Part shown: positions 1-10,980 of the stretch, piece after piece
Numbering within the stretch: position 1 is the stretch's first letter
How the letters are laid out: every line of letters starts with the position of its first letter
Assembly (NCBI GenBank): GCA_028564925.1
Contig: CM053033.1
Span: 79,244,073-79,308,072 of the forward strand
Direction: 5' to 3'
DNA length: 64,000 nucleotides
DNA from: Lithobates sylvaticus
Taxonomy: Eukaryota; Chordata; Amphibia; Anura; Ranidae
Translations under genes and position numbers: made by a program
Notes under the pieces: generated by a model
What the model was told of the DNA's origin: nothing
Databases searched by the model: none
Seen by the model: the letters and a program-made list of their open reading frames with translations, nothing else

Positions 1-267
1 TTGCACACTCACATCTGTCCCTACCCTCAAGTAGCCCACAATCCAAGGTCCCCATTCATATACTAGGGCCAATTTTTGGACAGAAGCCAATTAACCTACC
101 TGCATGTCTTTGGATTTGTGGGAGGAAACCGGAGTACCTGGAGGAAACACACGCAGGCACAGGGAGAACATGCAAACTCCAGGCAGGTGGTGTCGTAGTT
201 GGGATTCGAACCAGCGACCTTCTTACTGCTAGGTGAGAGTGCTAAACACTACACCACTGTGTCGGCC
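1..267 (-). mobile_element. tRNA-derived SINE, cut by the window edge
   Basis: Read on the minus strand, this has the layout of a tRNA-derived SINE. The complement of 201-212 is GGTTCGAATCCC, a good RNA polymerase III B box, and an A-box-like stretch (TGGTGTAGTGTTTAGC) lies upstream, complementary to about 242-257. The central part (about 95-180) is a conserved body that I recognise from many fish and frog repeats. The tail (1-60, complement GATTGTGGGCTACTTGAGG) resembles the 3' end of the L2 copies in this window, which suggests L2-driven mobilisation. The 3' end lies outside the window. Confidence 0.75.
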
Positions 268-490
268 AGAAGTGCAGTTGCTGTAAATCATAGGGGAAGA
301 TCTAAAATGAGGGGAAGCTCTGCTGATTTTATTATTCAATCATGTGCAAGCTAAAATGCTGTTTTTTATTTTCCTTGCATGTTCCCCTCGGATCTACAGC
401 GACTGCACTTCCAAGTGCGCTTTCAGTGCAAAGTTAAGTGCATTTTGCACTTGTACTGCAAAGTGGATTTGCCTTTAGTAAATAACCCCC
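268..490. mobile_element. Partial MITE, GGGGTTATTTAC family
   Basis: This is the right-hand part of the short palindromic element that is complete at 40419-40659. The two share a long near-identical core (for example GCAAGCTAAAATGCTGTTTT) and the right terminus CCTTTAGTAAATAA-CCCC. The left arm is missing exactly where the SINE ends, so one of the two was truncated at this junction. It is non-coding. A 115-residue reading frame that starts inside it (379-726) is accidental. Confidence 0.7.
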
Positions 491-1184
491 ATTATGCCTT
501 TGGCTTACAGGCTTTTTTTTTTTTTCATTTGCGTGCATACAACCGCTTTAAAGGGAGGAGAATTGAGTGGTTTCACAGCAGACTATGTGGGAATATACTA
601 TTAATTCCACCAAAAATTTGGTTTATATGCTACAATGTAAATGCGGGAAACAATGAACCCCAAATAGATCCGCGATGGATGATGGAACAGCATTCTGACT
701 CTCGGCTCTGCTCCAACTTCACTTGAAAACCACGGGGACATATAAAATACAAATTCTCATAGTGAAGTAGATTCTTATATAAAATGTATTAGAAATTGAG
801 AAATACTAATCACATTTTGAGTAAGATAAACAGGCATCACAATCCAATAAGCTGCAGCAATCCTAATGAAAGTCATTTTGTAGCAAAAAATACCGCTCTG
901 TACTGCGCCATTCCTTTTTTTTTTTTAAATAAACTTTATTGACATGTCACAGACATTTTATAAAGTTCAATTGGGAGCCATGCGGTGCATGCATTACTCT
1001 TTTTCAGCGCACTGTGTCCGCACACCACCACCTTGTCATGTGGTGGGACTGCTCTCCATCTGGTGTGAATGGAGCCTAAAGGCCGGGTGCAGGGCCTGGC
1101 AGTGAAAGAGCTAAATAACATACTCAGAGGATGCTTTAAACCTGCACATGTACTAAGTGGTGCACATGTACAATGTACTACTGT
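491..1184. other. No gene recognised
   Basis: AT-rich sequence with short T and A runs. I see no coding, RNA or clear repeat signal. Weak stretches near 930-1130 may be old dispersed repeat. Confidence 0.5.
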
Positions 1185-1357
1185 ATTACTATTATTATTA
1201 TTATTAATAATAATATTATTATACAGGATTTATATAGTGCCAACAGTTTACGCAGCGCTTTACAACATAAGGGCAGACAGTACAATTACAACACCATTTA
1301 ATACAGTAGGAACCAGAGGGCCCTCCTCGTTAGAGCTTACAATCTAAGAGGGACATG
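1185..1357 (-). mobile_element. L2 LINE 3' tail with (TAA)n end
   Basis: On the minus strand this reads TTAGATTGTAAGCTCTAACG, then GTAAAGCGCTGCGTAAAC, then GGCACTATATAAATCCTG, and ends in a TAA/TTA microsatellite at 1185-1222. The same series ends the L2 element at 18352-20374 and the fragment at 8222-8345. No coding sequence is kept, so this is a severely 5'-truncated insertion. Confidence 0.85.
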
Positions 1358-4028
1358 AACATGAAATGGTGAACCTGTACTAAAGCAAAAGTGACATTTA
1401 CAAAGAAAAAATAATACCATTTACTTTGTCGCTAAGTGACATTTCCCCACTGCTTTAATTTGTTTGTTAACTAAGTAGCCAGGGATTCCCTTCAACATCT
1501 ATTCCAGACCTTATCACAGATGAGGGTCTGGTACGTATTATAAGGGATGACCCCACAAAAATGTAAAAAAAAAAAAAAAGTGGGGTTCCCCCTAAAGATC
1601 CATATGTTATGAATTTTTAAGGGGGTACTGCATGCAAAAAGCAAACCAAAAAAAAAAGGTTGGAACCCCCCCCCCCCCCAAAAAAAACCTTATCTGAGCA
1701 TGCCTGGCTGGCCAGGAAAGGAGGACAGCAGTGAGTATGTGTTGTCGTCCTCGTGGGGACAAAGGGCCTCTTCCCCACATCCTTGTGGGAGTCTTCAGGA
1801 GGGTCTTATCAGAATTTGGAACCCCTCTTTACAACAAGGGGCCCCTCTGTGTATGAGAAAATGGTACATAGCATCATGGTTACCCATTCACAAAAAAAAG
1901 TAAAGCAGTAAAAACACCACCTCATGACAAAGTCATTTATATAAAAAAAATTACCCCATGATGTAAGTTCATCGTCAGTCACATTGTCCAGCAAAGTGGA
2001 TTAACCAATCAATATGAATGACGCCCGCTGAGTAACGCCGTCATGACCTTATTTGGTCAGTGACATTAACCAGCATTCCCTGCCTTTTTTTTTTAAACAA
2101 AAGACTTTGTCATGGTGTTTCCGCCAGCATCGTAGCAACCAAGGAATGGTAGGTCAATAACTTATTGGCAGTACTGATACCACCACAGCAGCATGGGTTT
2201 CGGAAGGCAAGTGAACTGGTCATTTAGTTCACCTGTTCAGCGAACTGCAAACATTTAATGTTTGGATCAAACACTTTCATGACCGCAAACTTGAATATCA
2301 TACCTACTGCTGACCCACTACAAACATTTAACCAGAGAAGTATCAAGACATCAGGTATGTACATACTTGCTCTGGGCTACTGGCTCACTGAGTAGTGAAG
2401 GAAGGATGAGTATGACCGTCTTGGAGCATGCGATTTAAACATTAAGTCAGCAATGGCAGCTGTCATATTTTATACTGGCCAGTTTTCTTTAAACATTCCC
2501 CCCATGTATGCCCCTAATAAGTTGGTAAAAGAAAGCACCCTTCTTTAGTATATTTGGCTTCTCTGGTGGAATCCACCAAAAAACCTGCCTCCTCGTGTCC
2601 CGACGCTCCCGCACTGCCTGGCTAGCTCCACCCCTCCCTTTTATATGGCCGCTCCCCCCTGCAACTTTACAGGGCCCTCCCCTGCCCTGTTAACTCATTA
2701 CTGGCCGAAGTGTGTCACTTGACACACTGTCATGTACGGCCCTGCATTAAGTTCCCATTCTGTCCACTGCACTCCGGTCCTTTCTTCCCAACTAGTTGAC
2801 CATCTGATTTGAGAGAGCCACAGCAGGGACATTGAGGCTACATTCACCTTGTGCCTGTTGTAGCGGCCTTTTCACAAGTGTTTTCGTGTGTGTTAACCCA
2901 GGGTACAATATTAAAAAGGGGATACACAATAAGGTGTGTAGCATTCATGGCATTTTTTAATGGCACCCCAATGTGCATAAATGGACATCCTGCTCCTCAT
3001 CCCGACAGGTTAGTTACAGCAGAGCATACAAAGCTTCTGGTGAAACAAGGGTGCCCATCTTTTCTAGGCTCAATTCTTCAGAGTCATGACATTCTGATGA
3101 GCAAAAGTGGTCCCACACAATTCTCCCACTTGTATTTAACTGTTGGTTAAACAGTAATATGAAATAACACACAGCTACGTAGCATACAGTGTAGAGAGAC
3201 ACAATACTGGTCCCTGGATGCAAGGGTGGCTCCACAAGACACTACAAGAGAAAGGAACCACCCTGAAGCAGGTAACCTGGGGCACCAGCCTAACAGGAAC
3301 ATAGGCAAGGATTAAAATACAAAGAAGCCGCATACTCTGTAAGTAATTAAATCAGCTGCTGAAGGTGCTTTAAAAAACTGAAGGCTTAATATCACTTTTC
3401 CATTTGCAGCACCTGTTGTGGGAAGGTTTTGGCCAGCAGGTAACTGACTGGTTCCAGATTCCCAGGTGATATCTAAAGATGTACACATGTCAGCAAAACA
3501 CAGAATTAATGACAGCGGGAGCTCCACCTACACCACGGGCTTAGCAAAAAGATTTTCCCACTGCAGACGCCGCTGAAATAAAATTATATGTAACAAGATA
3601 TAGTAAACCTGAAGAATGAGATCTCAAAACGTGACAATTCAGCATCATCCCCATCATCCCCCTACAAAGTGAGCAAAGGCAGCAAAAGTACACATTTCAG
3701 GGTAAAAGTAATACACGGCAACATGATAAAAATATAATTTTCTTCCATTTAAACAGAATAAATGGTTTCGTGTTTAACTTCAGGAGATGTTATTCTCTTA
3801 AAGAAGCCATGCCCCAAAGTCCATCACTTTTTCTAAGCTCTTTTTAGCCTTATCTTCCTATTCTTGCACAGTGGAATATTTCAATTGTCACACTTGATAC
3901 AATGATTTCGGAACAAGGAACCTAACAAATCAGAGATGCATCCCAGTGACAATAGACATGGACAGCTTCACCTGAAACGAGATTACTGTAGGTATAAAAC
4001 ACAGGGGGACCAATAAGAGGAAGCATCA
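1358..4028. other. No gene recognised; diffuse old repeat
   Basis: About 2.7 kb without a convincing exon. 1480-1960 carries poly-A and poly-C runs and short mirrored GGGGTTCC/GGAACCCC segments typical of an eroded dispersed repeat, including a run of 14 C at 1666-1679. The other reading frames are short and unlike any family I know. A conserved non-coding element could lie here, but sequence alone does not show one. Confidence 0.45.
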
Positions 4029-4180
4029 TTTGGGCTCCATCACACATGGAGCAATACTGCCGCCCCTCTAAATAGTGATCCGAGGTGGCCTCCTCACTGC
4101 CTGCTTTAACCCTTAAAATGCTAACCCACAGTGGGCGCAACTGTGTGCATGGCAAACAGTTTAGTTGAATGGGTCATGTT

Positions 4181-4863
4181 TAGGGTTGCCACCTCATCCC
4201 TTTAAATCCAAACACATTAAATTAAAGAGGAGGACCACCTGAAATTTTTTTTTTTAAAGTCAGCAGCTACAAATACTGCAGCTGCTGACTTTTAATAAAT
4301 AGACACTTACCTGTTCCAGGTTCCAGCGATGTCGGCAGAAGATGACGAGCGATCGCTTGTCTCTCGGCTGCCCCGCCGCCATCCTCTGTCAGGGAATCAG
4401 GAAGTGAAGCTTGCGGCTTCACTGCCCGGTTCCCTACTGCGCATGCGCAAGTCGCGCTGCACGTCTTTATTGGTCCCGTTGTGTCCTGGGAACTGTGTGT
4501 TTCCCAAGACACAACGGGCATCCTCGGATAGGGGCGGGCATCCTCGGATAGGGGCGGGCATCCTCGGATAGGGGCGGGGCAGCTGCGGCTAGCTAGTCCC
4601 GGAAGTGGGTGCAGATACCTGTATTATACAGGTATCTGCAACCCCCTCCCCCCTGAAAGGTGCCAATTGTGGCACCGGAGGGGGGGAGGAATCTGATAAG
4701 CGGAAGTTCCACTTTAGGGTGGAGCTCCGCTTTAAGTACACAGGTTCTGTGGCTGGTTAAGGTGGTAATCAAACTCACTTGGTGCCTTATGGGCATTAAA
4801 TTAGCCTCAGAACCTGTGTAATTGATATGTTTTCAGGTTTAAAGGGTCAAGGTGGCAACCCTA
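4181..4863. mobile_element. hAT-like MITE with 8-bp TSD (middle layer)
   Basis: The termini are inverted: TAGGGTTGCCACCT at the left and AGGTGGCAACCCTA at the right. They are flanked by 8-bp direct repeats GTCATGTT (4173-4180) and GTCACGTT (4864-4871), which differ by one transition. An 8-bp TSD with TAGGG ends fits the hAT superfamily. The element is interrupted by the TTAA MITE at 4226-4731 and has no transposase. Confidence 0.8.
4226..4731. mobile_element. TTAA-flanked MITE (inner layer)
   Basis: It is bounded by TTAA at 4222-4225 and 4732-4735. The ends AGAGGAGGACCACC and GGGTGGAGCTCCGC-T are roughly inverted. A TTAA TSD fits piggyBac or Kolobok. Near the left end is a hairpin core, GTCAGCAGCTACAAATACTG followed by its mirror CAGCTGCTGAC (about 4259-4290), which also occurs in the MITE at 17398-17851. 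A 20-bp unit with TCCTCGGATAGGGG is present three times at 4516-4578. Confidence 0.8.
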
Positions 4864-5310
4864 GTCACGTTTAGTGGCAGTATCGCCTGCCGAGAACGCC
4901 TCGCTGTTTAATCTTTGCTGTGGCCACACTGCTGTGCTTTGGGTACAGCCCTCAGCAGCTGCATTTCTCTGTTTAGATGGCGGGGGGGGGGGTAAAAGTG
5001 TGCCACAAGCACCTGATTTTATGCCCCTTACCCTGATCACGTGTGTGAATGAGCCCTAATTGTGTTGCTAATTTGCTTGATCAACGTCCCCAACAGAAGG
5101 AAGGTGAAAAAGAAAGGCGATGGGAATGAGCAGCATATTTTGCAGAATAATCATTAGCTATTTTACCAGTTTCTGCCATTGATTAGTCCCATTTAGAAAG
5201 TATATTTGCTAAGTTGAGCAACATTAGCAATGTTCCCTTAAGATTTCAACATCAGATCTGGATCTATGTGACAGCTGCCATATTTATTATATAGCCACGG
5301 TTATATTTAC

Positions 5311-5675
5311 CATACCTCCCAACTTTTTGAGATGGGAATGAGAGACACCTATCAGCAAAAGTATGGAGGCATAAGACACACCCCCTTGCCACGCCCCCTT
5401 AAAGGAGAATTGTACAAAAAAACAAGATTGGTTAAACCCTTAAGTGATTTTTTTTTAGCTCTACTATTCCTTTATATTGGCTTTTGAAATTTACAAATGC
5501 AGAAATTTAGAAATAAGATGAAAGGTTTAGCACTGGTGATAGATAAAAAGTGCATTTTATATACATCTATATAGATCAGACCAAAATGAGGGACAAATGA
5601 GGAGGAATGAGGGACAGAGGGACATTGCTCCAAATCAGGACACTCACTCCAAATCAGGGACAGTTGGGAGGTATG
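5311..5675. mobile_element. CATACCTCCCAACTTT MITE
   Basis: Inverted ends CATACCTCCCAAC and GTTGGGAGGTATG are flanked by direct repeats of TATTTAC (5304-5310 and 5676-5682). The 7-8 bp TSD suggests hAT. A second, interrupted copy lies at 52299-53600. It is non-coding. Internal landmarks shared by both copies are CTATTCCTTTATATTGGC and GATCAGACCAAAATGAGGGA. Confidence 0.75.
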
Positions 5676-6557
5676 TATTTACTGCTGTGAATAATGGAAT
5701 GTTTTGAAATGATAAATCCCTGATTTTGTCATTGATTCACCACTGAATTACTGAAACAGGTCTGCAAGACCACCCAGAAACACTACTAAAAACCTGCTAA
5801 AATTGGCTGAAATGAATGCATATAAAACTCTTTCTGATGTTAGCACAGCTGCTACACTGCTAAAATAAGAATTACCATTCACAGATCAATTTCATTCAAT
5901 CAATATATTTAGGCTTTCAAACAGGGAGTACCCGGTGTGCCAGGCTTCATTTTAGACTAGTCACTACCAAATAAGTTCAAAGTCTAGACCAGCCTACGGA
6001 AGCCAGGGGCCTACGCAATGTGTGACTTTGCCTCAGTGTGTGGGAATGCAGAATGAGGTCAGCAGGTAATCATAAAGCTATGGGGGTGTTTATTCATAAA
6101 ATCACGCCTTTTGTGTCTCTCCCACACCTGCTACAAGGAAGTGGCTATTTACCATCTGGCTTTCAGCTGCTGCAGGCTCAGTAAACATTATGATGACTAT
6201 TGTGATGGTGATTAGATTGGGGCAAGGAAGTGCTTGTACAAGTTCATCCAGTGCCAAGGATGAAGATGCAGACATCCCAAGTCTCCCACGAGGTACGGGT
6301 GTCTTCCGCATTTGGAAGACGGCTCCCGGGCACCCGCGAGTGCCCTGCGATCTCCCAGCTGCAGGGCTGATCCTGGGCGGCAGTGGTGTCTCCATGTGTC
6401 CCAGGGACGTGCAGTGAGGTCAGTGGCTGGTGAGGCACTGGCTAGTATCAGGGCCAGATACACACAGGTTACATACGCCGCGATCATTAGATCAAGAGCA
6501 ATAATTCTAGCACTAGACCTCCTCTGTAACTCTAAACATGTAATCTGTCAAAAAAAT
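5676..6557. other. No gene recognised
   Basis: Mostly AT-rich sequence. The 6180-6420 part is more GC-rich and open in several frames at once, but none resembles a known protein and no paired splice signals stand out. Confidence 0.45.
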
Positions 6558-6955
6558 TAAAGCGTCACCTATGGAGATTTTTAAGTAATGAAGTTTGGTG
6601 CCATTCGACAAGTGTGCACAATTTTAAAGGGTGACATGTAAGGTATCTATTTACTCGGCATATCATCTTTCACATTATACAAAAAAAATCGGGTTATCTT
6701 TTGTGGGGCTTTTTTTTGTTTATATGCATGAAAGTTTTTTTTTTTTTTTAAACGCGTTTGAAAAATTGCTGCACAAATGCTGTGTAACATAAAAAGTTGC
6801 AACGGCCACCATTTTATTCCCTAGGGTGTCTGCTAAAACAATATATATAATGTTTTGGATTCTGAGTAATTTTCTAGCAAAAAAATTATAATTTTTTACA
6901 TGTAGGAGAGAAGTGTCAGAGTTGGCCTGGGTGGCAAGGGGTTAATTACCATAAG
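6558..6955. mobile_element. Fragment of the CCACTTGCCG-type TTAA element
   Basis: The stretch starting AAGCGTCACCTATGGAG and passing through GACATGTAAGGTATCTATTT to GGCAAGGGGTTAA matches the interior and one end of a repeat family I know from frog genomes; its other members here are at 41109-42075 and 46918-47915. Only one terminus, with TTAA at 6952-6955, is kept. Non-coding. Confidence 0.65.
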
Positions 6956-7982
6956 TAATATACAAATAATTATTATATATTGTTTTTTTTAAGGTAATTT
7001 ACTATATTTTCAAAAACTGTACTCAAGCAGGTGGCTTAACAGAGAAATTACTGAAGTTTGAAGTTATAACTTCCAACCAGTAATTTCACAGTAAATAGAT
7101 AAATAATAAATTATTATGTTATAAAATATAGCATACTAATATATGATTTAGCTTGATTATTACAGTACCTTTTCAACAGCAGCAGATTCTCATTCTCCCT
7201 CTTAACTGTGTGAGAAAAACATGGGATTGTAGGTAAATCGTATACCCATAAACCCATGTATTTCCTTGTAGTTAGGAGGGCTTGGCTGGAAGGGAGTTTT
7301 TGTCTTTTAGACACATGCCCCTTCTATGACACTGCAATGAGGGGCGTTGCTCCAATGCAGCATTTTTATTGGACAGCTGGGGCTAATGGTACATTACCAT
7401 TGGTCCAAGACTCCAAGCTGTCCATTGAGCTCAGTGCCTCTGACAAGAAGTGAGGAGAGGCAATATAAGCTAATTTTATTAGTTTGCTGCAAACAGAGTG
7501 CACAAGCTTGTATTTAAACTGGCTGCTTTGTATGTAGCTTCTGACAGGCTGCGCAAGGAGCCCCATATCTCTGGAACCATATGTCGTAGGAGCCCCACAT
7601 TTTTACCAGTGGGGGGTAGGACTTGGGCTACCTACCCCCCCAAATTCTCTGTGACCTCGAAGCTCCATTCTCCTCCGACCCGCTGTCCTCCTCCTCTGCC
7701 CCCCTCCATTCTCCTCTGGCCCGCAAAAAACACTGACACCGTCCACTGCTCTCCTTAAATTGTCCACTACTCCCCTCCCCCACTCCCAATCATTGTGAAA
7801 AACAAAAAATACAAAAATAAATTGTAAAAAATAAAAATTCTGACACCATCCACTGCTCTACTGGCAACGTCCACTGGCCACCAAAAGCATTTAGGAAAAA
7901 AAAAAAAAAAATACTAAAAATGTAATTGTAAAAAATAAAAATAAAGAACTACTGACACCATCTACTGCCCTACTGACACCAT
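6956..7982. other. No gene recognised
   Basis: AT-rich to 7250, then mixed composition. 7620-7980 is C-rich and looks like degenerate tandem material that leads into the minisatellite at 7983. No exon or RNA gene is evident. Confidence 0.45.
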
Positions 7983-8222
7983 CCTGCACATACTACCCAC
8001 CGCTGTACACTCCTCACCTGCACATTATACCCACCTACATACATTCTGCACTCCTCTTCTGCACATAATACCCACCTCCGTACACTCCACATGCTCTCCT
8101 GCACATAATACCCACCATAGTACACTCCACACTCCTCTCCTGCACATAATACCTACCGCCGTACACTCCACACTCCTCTCCTGCACATACTACCCACCAC
8201 CGGACACTCTGCACTGTACATT
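7983..8222. repeat. Minisatellite, 41-bp unit
   Basis: CCTGCACATAATACCCACC recurs with starts near 7983, 8017, 8057, 8098, 8139 and 8180, that is a 41-bp period after a shorter first unit. About six copies, ending at the L2 tail. Confidence 0.85.
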
Positions 8223-8345
8223 CCCTATTTTATAACTGTATTGTCTCCCTTTTATAACTGTATTGTCTCCCTTTTATATTGTAAAGCGCTGTGTAAACTG
8301 TTGGCGCTATATAAATCCTGTAATAAATAAAATAAATAATAAAAA
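8222..8345 (+). mobile_element. L2 LINE 3' tail
   Basis: Contains TTGTAAAGCGCTGTGTAAAC and GGCGCTATATAAATCCTG and ends in an (AAT)n-rich stretch, as in the other L2 3' ends here. The short unit AACTGTATTGTCTCCC is duplicated just upstream. No coding sequence is left. Confidence 0.8.
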
Positions 8346-8619
8346 ATGTAACATTACTGCAATCTGCACTATGTAAGTCATCTCAGACTTTTAAGCCCAT
8401 TAAGCCACGCCCAATATGTATCGCATGTTAAGTCACGCCCTTATTTTGCCACAGGGGTGTGGAGCGCCACCCCCCCCCCCCTAAATGAGTTTGCTACCTC
8501 CCTGAAATTAATTTTTGCAGGTTTGGATGTCTGAAGATGCCAAACTGCACCCCCTACCCCCTGATGTTTACGCTAAGTCATCTTCAGCAGCTGGGATCCC
8601 ACTCCCAGCTGACACTGTA

Positions 8620-8794
8620 GGATTGATTTACCAAAACTGGAGAGCGCAAAATCTGTTACAGCTGTCCATGGTAGTCAATTAGCTTCTAACTTCAGCTTGT
8701 TTAATTAAACTTTGACAAAATACCTGGAAACTGATTGGTTTCTATGCAGAGCTGCACCAGATTTTGCACTCTCCGGTTTTAGTAAATCAACCCC
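8620..8794. mobile_element. GGGGTTGATTTACT palindromic MITE
   Basis: A short palindromic element with ends GGATTGATTTACCAAAACTGG and CCGGTTTTAGTAAATCAACC. The two halves are near-complementary around the centre (CCAATCAG/CTGATTGG-type arms). The copy at 38331-39253 belongs to the same family but is interrupted by two insertions. No protein is encoded. Confidence 0.75.
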
Positions 8795-9152
8795 TGTGCT
8801 TTCTCTGCATCACTGCTCAGCTCTTGGCCTGACATTTCGATTTCAGATGGGCCCAGGAATGCGTAGCTACATCGAAGGACCTTCCTGCTGTTTGTTCTCT
8901 GCTGGTCTCCTTGCACAAGGTCTGCTTTGATTGTGAATAGCAGAGGGGCACAAGAAGTGCTGCTAGGATTGTAAAAGACTTTGGCACCCCTGGTCACTGT
9001 AATTGGCATGTGCTCCACAAATGAGGGCGTGGCTGTACTTTACTAACAGTGAGAAGGGCTCAAAGGGGTAATGTTAAATAGGACCTGAGCTCACATGCTG
9101 TATACACAGCACACATTTTCCACACTCCTTGTACCACAAAATATGTTTTAAC

Positions 9153-9285
9153 TAGGGTTGCACTGATACCATTTTTTTTTTTTTTTTACTCGCCAATACC
9201 TATTACCTATGCCTATTTTACATTTTTTTTTTTATTTTATTTATAACTTTACATTTTTTTGGTGGGGAGGGGGTTATTGTTTGAG
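9153..9285. mobile_element. hAT-like end TAGGGTTGCACTGATACC
   Basis: TAGGGTTGCACTGATACC closely matches the left end of the complete hAT element at 62982-63487 (TAGGGTTGCACCGATACT). Only this terminus is clear. It is followed by T-rich sequence and then the minisatellite at 9286. Confidence 0.5.
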
Positions 9286-9545
9286 GTGGGGGCTGCATTC
9301 ATGGCAATGGTGGGTGCTGCATTCCTGGCAATGGGGGTGCTGCATTCATGGCAATGGTGGGTGCTGCATTCCTGGCAATGGTGGGTGCTGCATTCCTGGC
9401 AATGGGGGTGCTGCTTTCATGGCATTGGGGGTGCTGCACTGATGGAAATGGGGGTGCTGCACTGATGGCAAAAGGGGTGCTGCATTCATGGCATAGGTGG
9501 GGCTGCATTCATGGCAATGGGGGTGCTGCATTCATGGCACTTGTG
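9286..9545. repeat. Minisatellite, 23-24 bp unit
   Basis: GGTGCTGCATTCATGGCAAT recurs about ten times with a 23-24 bp step (for example TGCTGC at 9315, 9338, 9362 and 9386). A 24-bp unit is eight codons, so frames stay open on both strands (60-80 residues). Those frames are artefacts of the repeat. Confidence 0.9.
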
Positions 9546-9667
9546 AGGCTGCAGATGGGCACTGACCCTTATTTTGCTTCACAGTTATTTATTTAAAATT
9601 TAAGTTTTTTTCCTAAAAAATTCCCTCTTAAAGTGAAGGTGCGTGTTATACGCCAATAAATACGGTA
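9546..9667. mobile_element. End of a TACGGTA-terminated repeat
   Basis: The segment ends GTGTTATACGCCAATAAATACGGTA, a terminus I recognise from frog dispersed repeats. The neighbouring minisatellite appears to be part of the same element, since GCTGCA-type repeats recur inside the related element at 42161-43058. The opposite end is not identified. Confidence 0.55.
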
Positions 9668-9710
9668 TATCCAAATAACACATCCAAGCTCATCTCTTTA
9701 CTCACACACA

Positions 9711-9876
9711 GCCACAAAGGCAAGAGAATTCTTGTTGGGCAGTGTATTAGTGCTGGAACGAACACACTTAGACTGAATTTTAATGGTTCAAAGAATGTCA
9801 GGCAAAATGGTCGGCCCTCATGCTTGTTTCACTTCATCAAATCTGGCCCTCTTTGAAAAAAGTTTGGATACCCCTG
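9711..9876 (-). mobile_element. hAT (Charlie-like) terminal fragment
   Basis: On the minus strand it begins CAGGGGTATCCAAACTTTTT and continues GGGCCAGATTTGATGAAGTG, the typical start of CAGNGGTNTCCAAACT-ended hAT elements. Only this end is here. It fades near 9711. Confidence 0.65.
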
Positions 9877-10144
9877 CTCATAAGGGTTTATCCTATTTGG
9901 TAAGAAGCTTCTGTCAATGGTGTTACGTGGTGGTGGAGTCTCTTCTCTGGTGGATGAATGCACATTCAGCTAACAGGTGAACTGTGGCTATTTGTATGCA
10001 CCTTTTTGATTAATGGAGTGCTTGCACATGCACATCCACTTATGGCAAAAGTTTATGGACTAGATGAGTTGTTCACACATGGACTGTTATGGAGTCTTAT
10101 CTTTAAAATGTTCTTGTTTTAAAATTCAGTGCTGTTTTTTATTA

Positions 10145-10855
10145 TTCATCCTTAACCATAGCACCAACCCATGCTGGCCACCCTTACCAACAACACCAAA
10201 ACCAGCTAGCTATTCTTACCCACAGGATCACCCCCTGCCATCTTTACCCCCAACACCCCTATACTTGACCATCCTCTGGCAAACTTCTGTGCACAGCACA
10301 ACCTTCTTCTGCCTTGGTTCTGTGGCCGCACTCTCCCACAAGACCTAACACCAACCTTACCCACAACAGCACCCTCTTCTGCAATGGCTCTCTTCCCTAC
10401 AACACCATCTCCAGCTTGCATCCCACCATACCAGCCCTGAAACCAGCTATCTGTCATCTCTCAATGACCATACTTATCCACAGAACAATCCCCAGCTGCC
10501 CATACTCACCCAGAACACAACACCAACCTCTTCTGCATTGGATCTGTGGCTACCATTACCTGAACTTATTTCTTCCTCAAAGGACCACCCCCTTCTTATC
10601 CACCTCTGGCCACCATTACCCTAGGACCACCCTCTTCTGCCATGGTTCTGTGGCCACTTCCAGCTTGTCACCCTTACCTACAACACCAGCCCCACCTGCC
10701 CATTCCTATTCACAATACCCCCACCAGCTGGCCTCCCTACAACAGCACCTTTGGGTTTTCCACCAAACCCCCTCTTATCCACAAGACAACCACCAGCAGC
10801 TTGCCACCATTAGCAGAAAAACCAGCCCCACCTGCATTTAATGTGAGCATCATTA
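10145..10855. repeat. Degenerate C-rich tandem repeat
   Basis: Words such as CCACCATTACC, TTCTGCCATGGTTCTGTGG, ACAACACCA and CCAGCTGCC recur irregularly over 700 bp. This looks like an old minisatellite with a long, diverged unit. It leaves proline- and threonine-rich frames of up to 175 residues open on the plus strand, with no start context or family resemblance. Confidence 0.6.
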
Positions 10856-10980
10856 AAAAGCTTGGGAATACATGGGCAGGGAAAAGGGGATGGGGTCAGG
10901 GGTGGAGCCAATGGGGGGGGGGGGGCAAAATGAGGTTTCGCCTAGGGTGTCAAAAATCCTTGCACCTGCCCTGGCCACAC

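Larger units (their letters stand above)
4029..5056. mobile_element. Outer MITE of a three-layer nest
   Basis: The ends are imperfect inverted repeats: GGGCTCCATCACACATG at 4031-4047, and GTGTGTGAATGAGCCC at 5041-5056, whose complement is GGGCTCATTCACACAC. The body is split by the hAT-like insertion at 4181-4863. No clean TSD is visible and no coding sequence remains. The class is uncertain; a PIF/Harbinger-like MITE is plausible. Confidence 0.5.

Noticed and set aside
190-267. tRNA gene from the A-box/B-box pair
   Set aside because: The boxes continue into a conserved SINE body, and I see no cloverleaf with a normal anticodon arm, so this is a tRNA-derived SINE.
9209-9596. Several 60-80 residue frames on both strands
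   Set aside because: Product of the 23-24 bp minisatellite.
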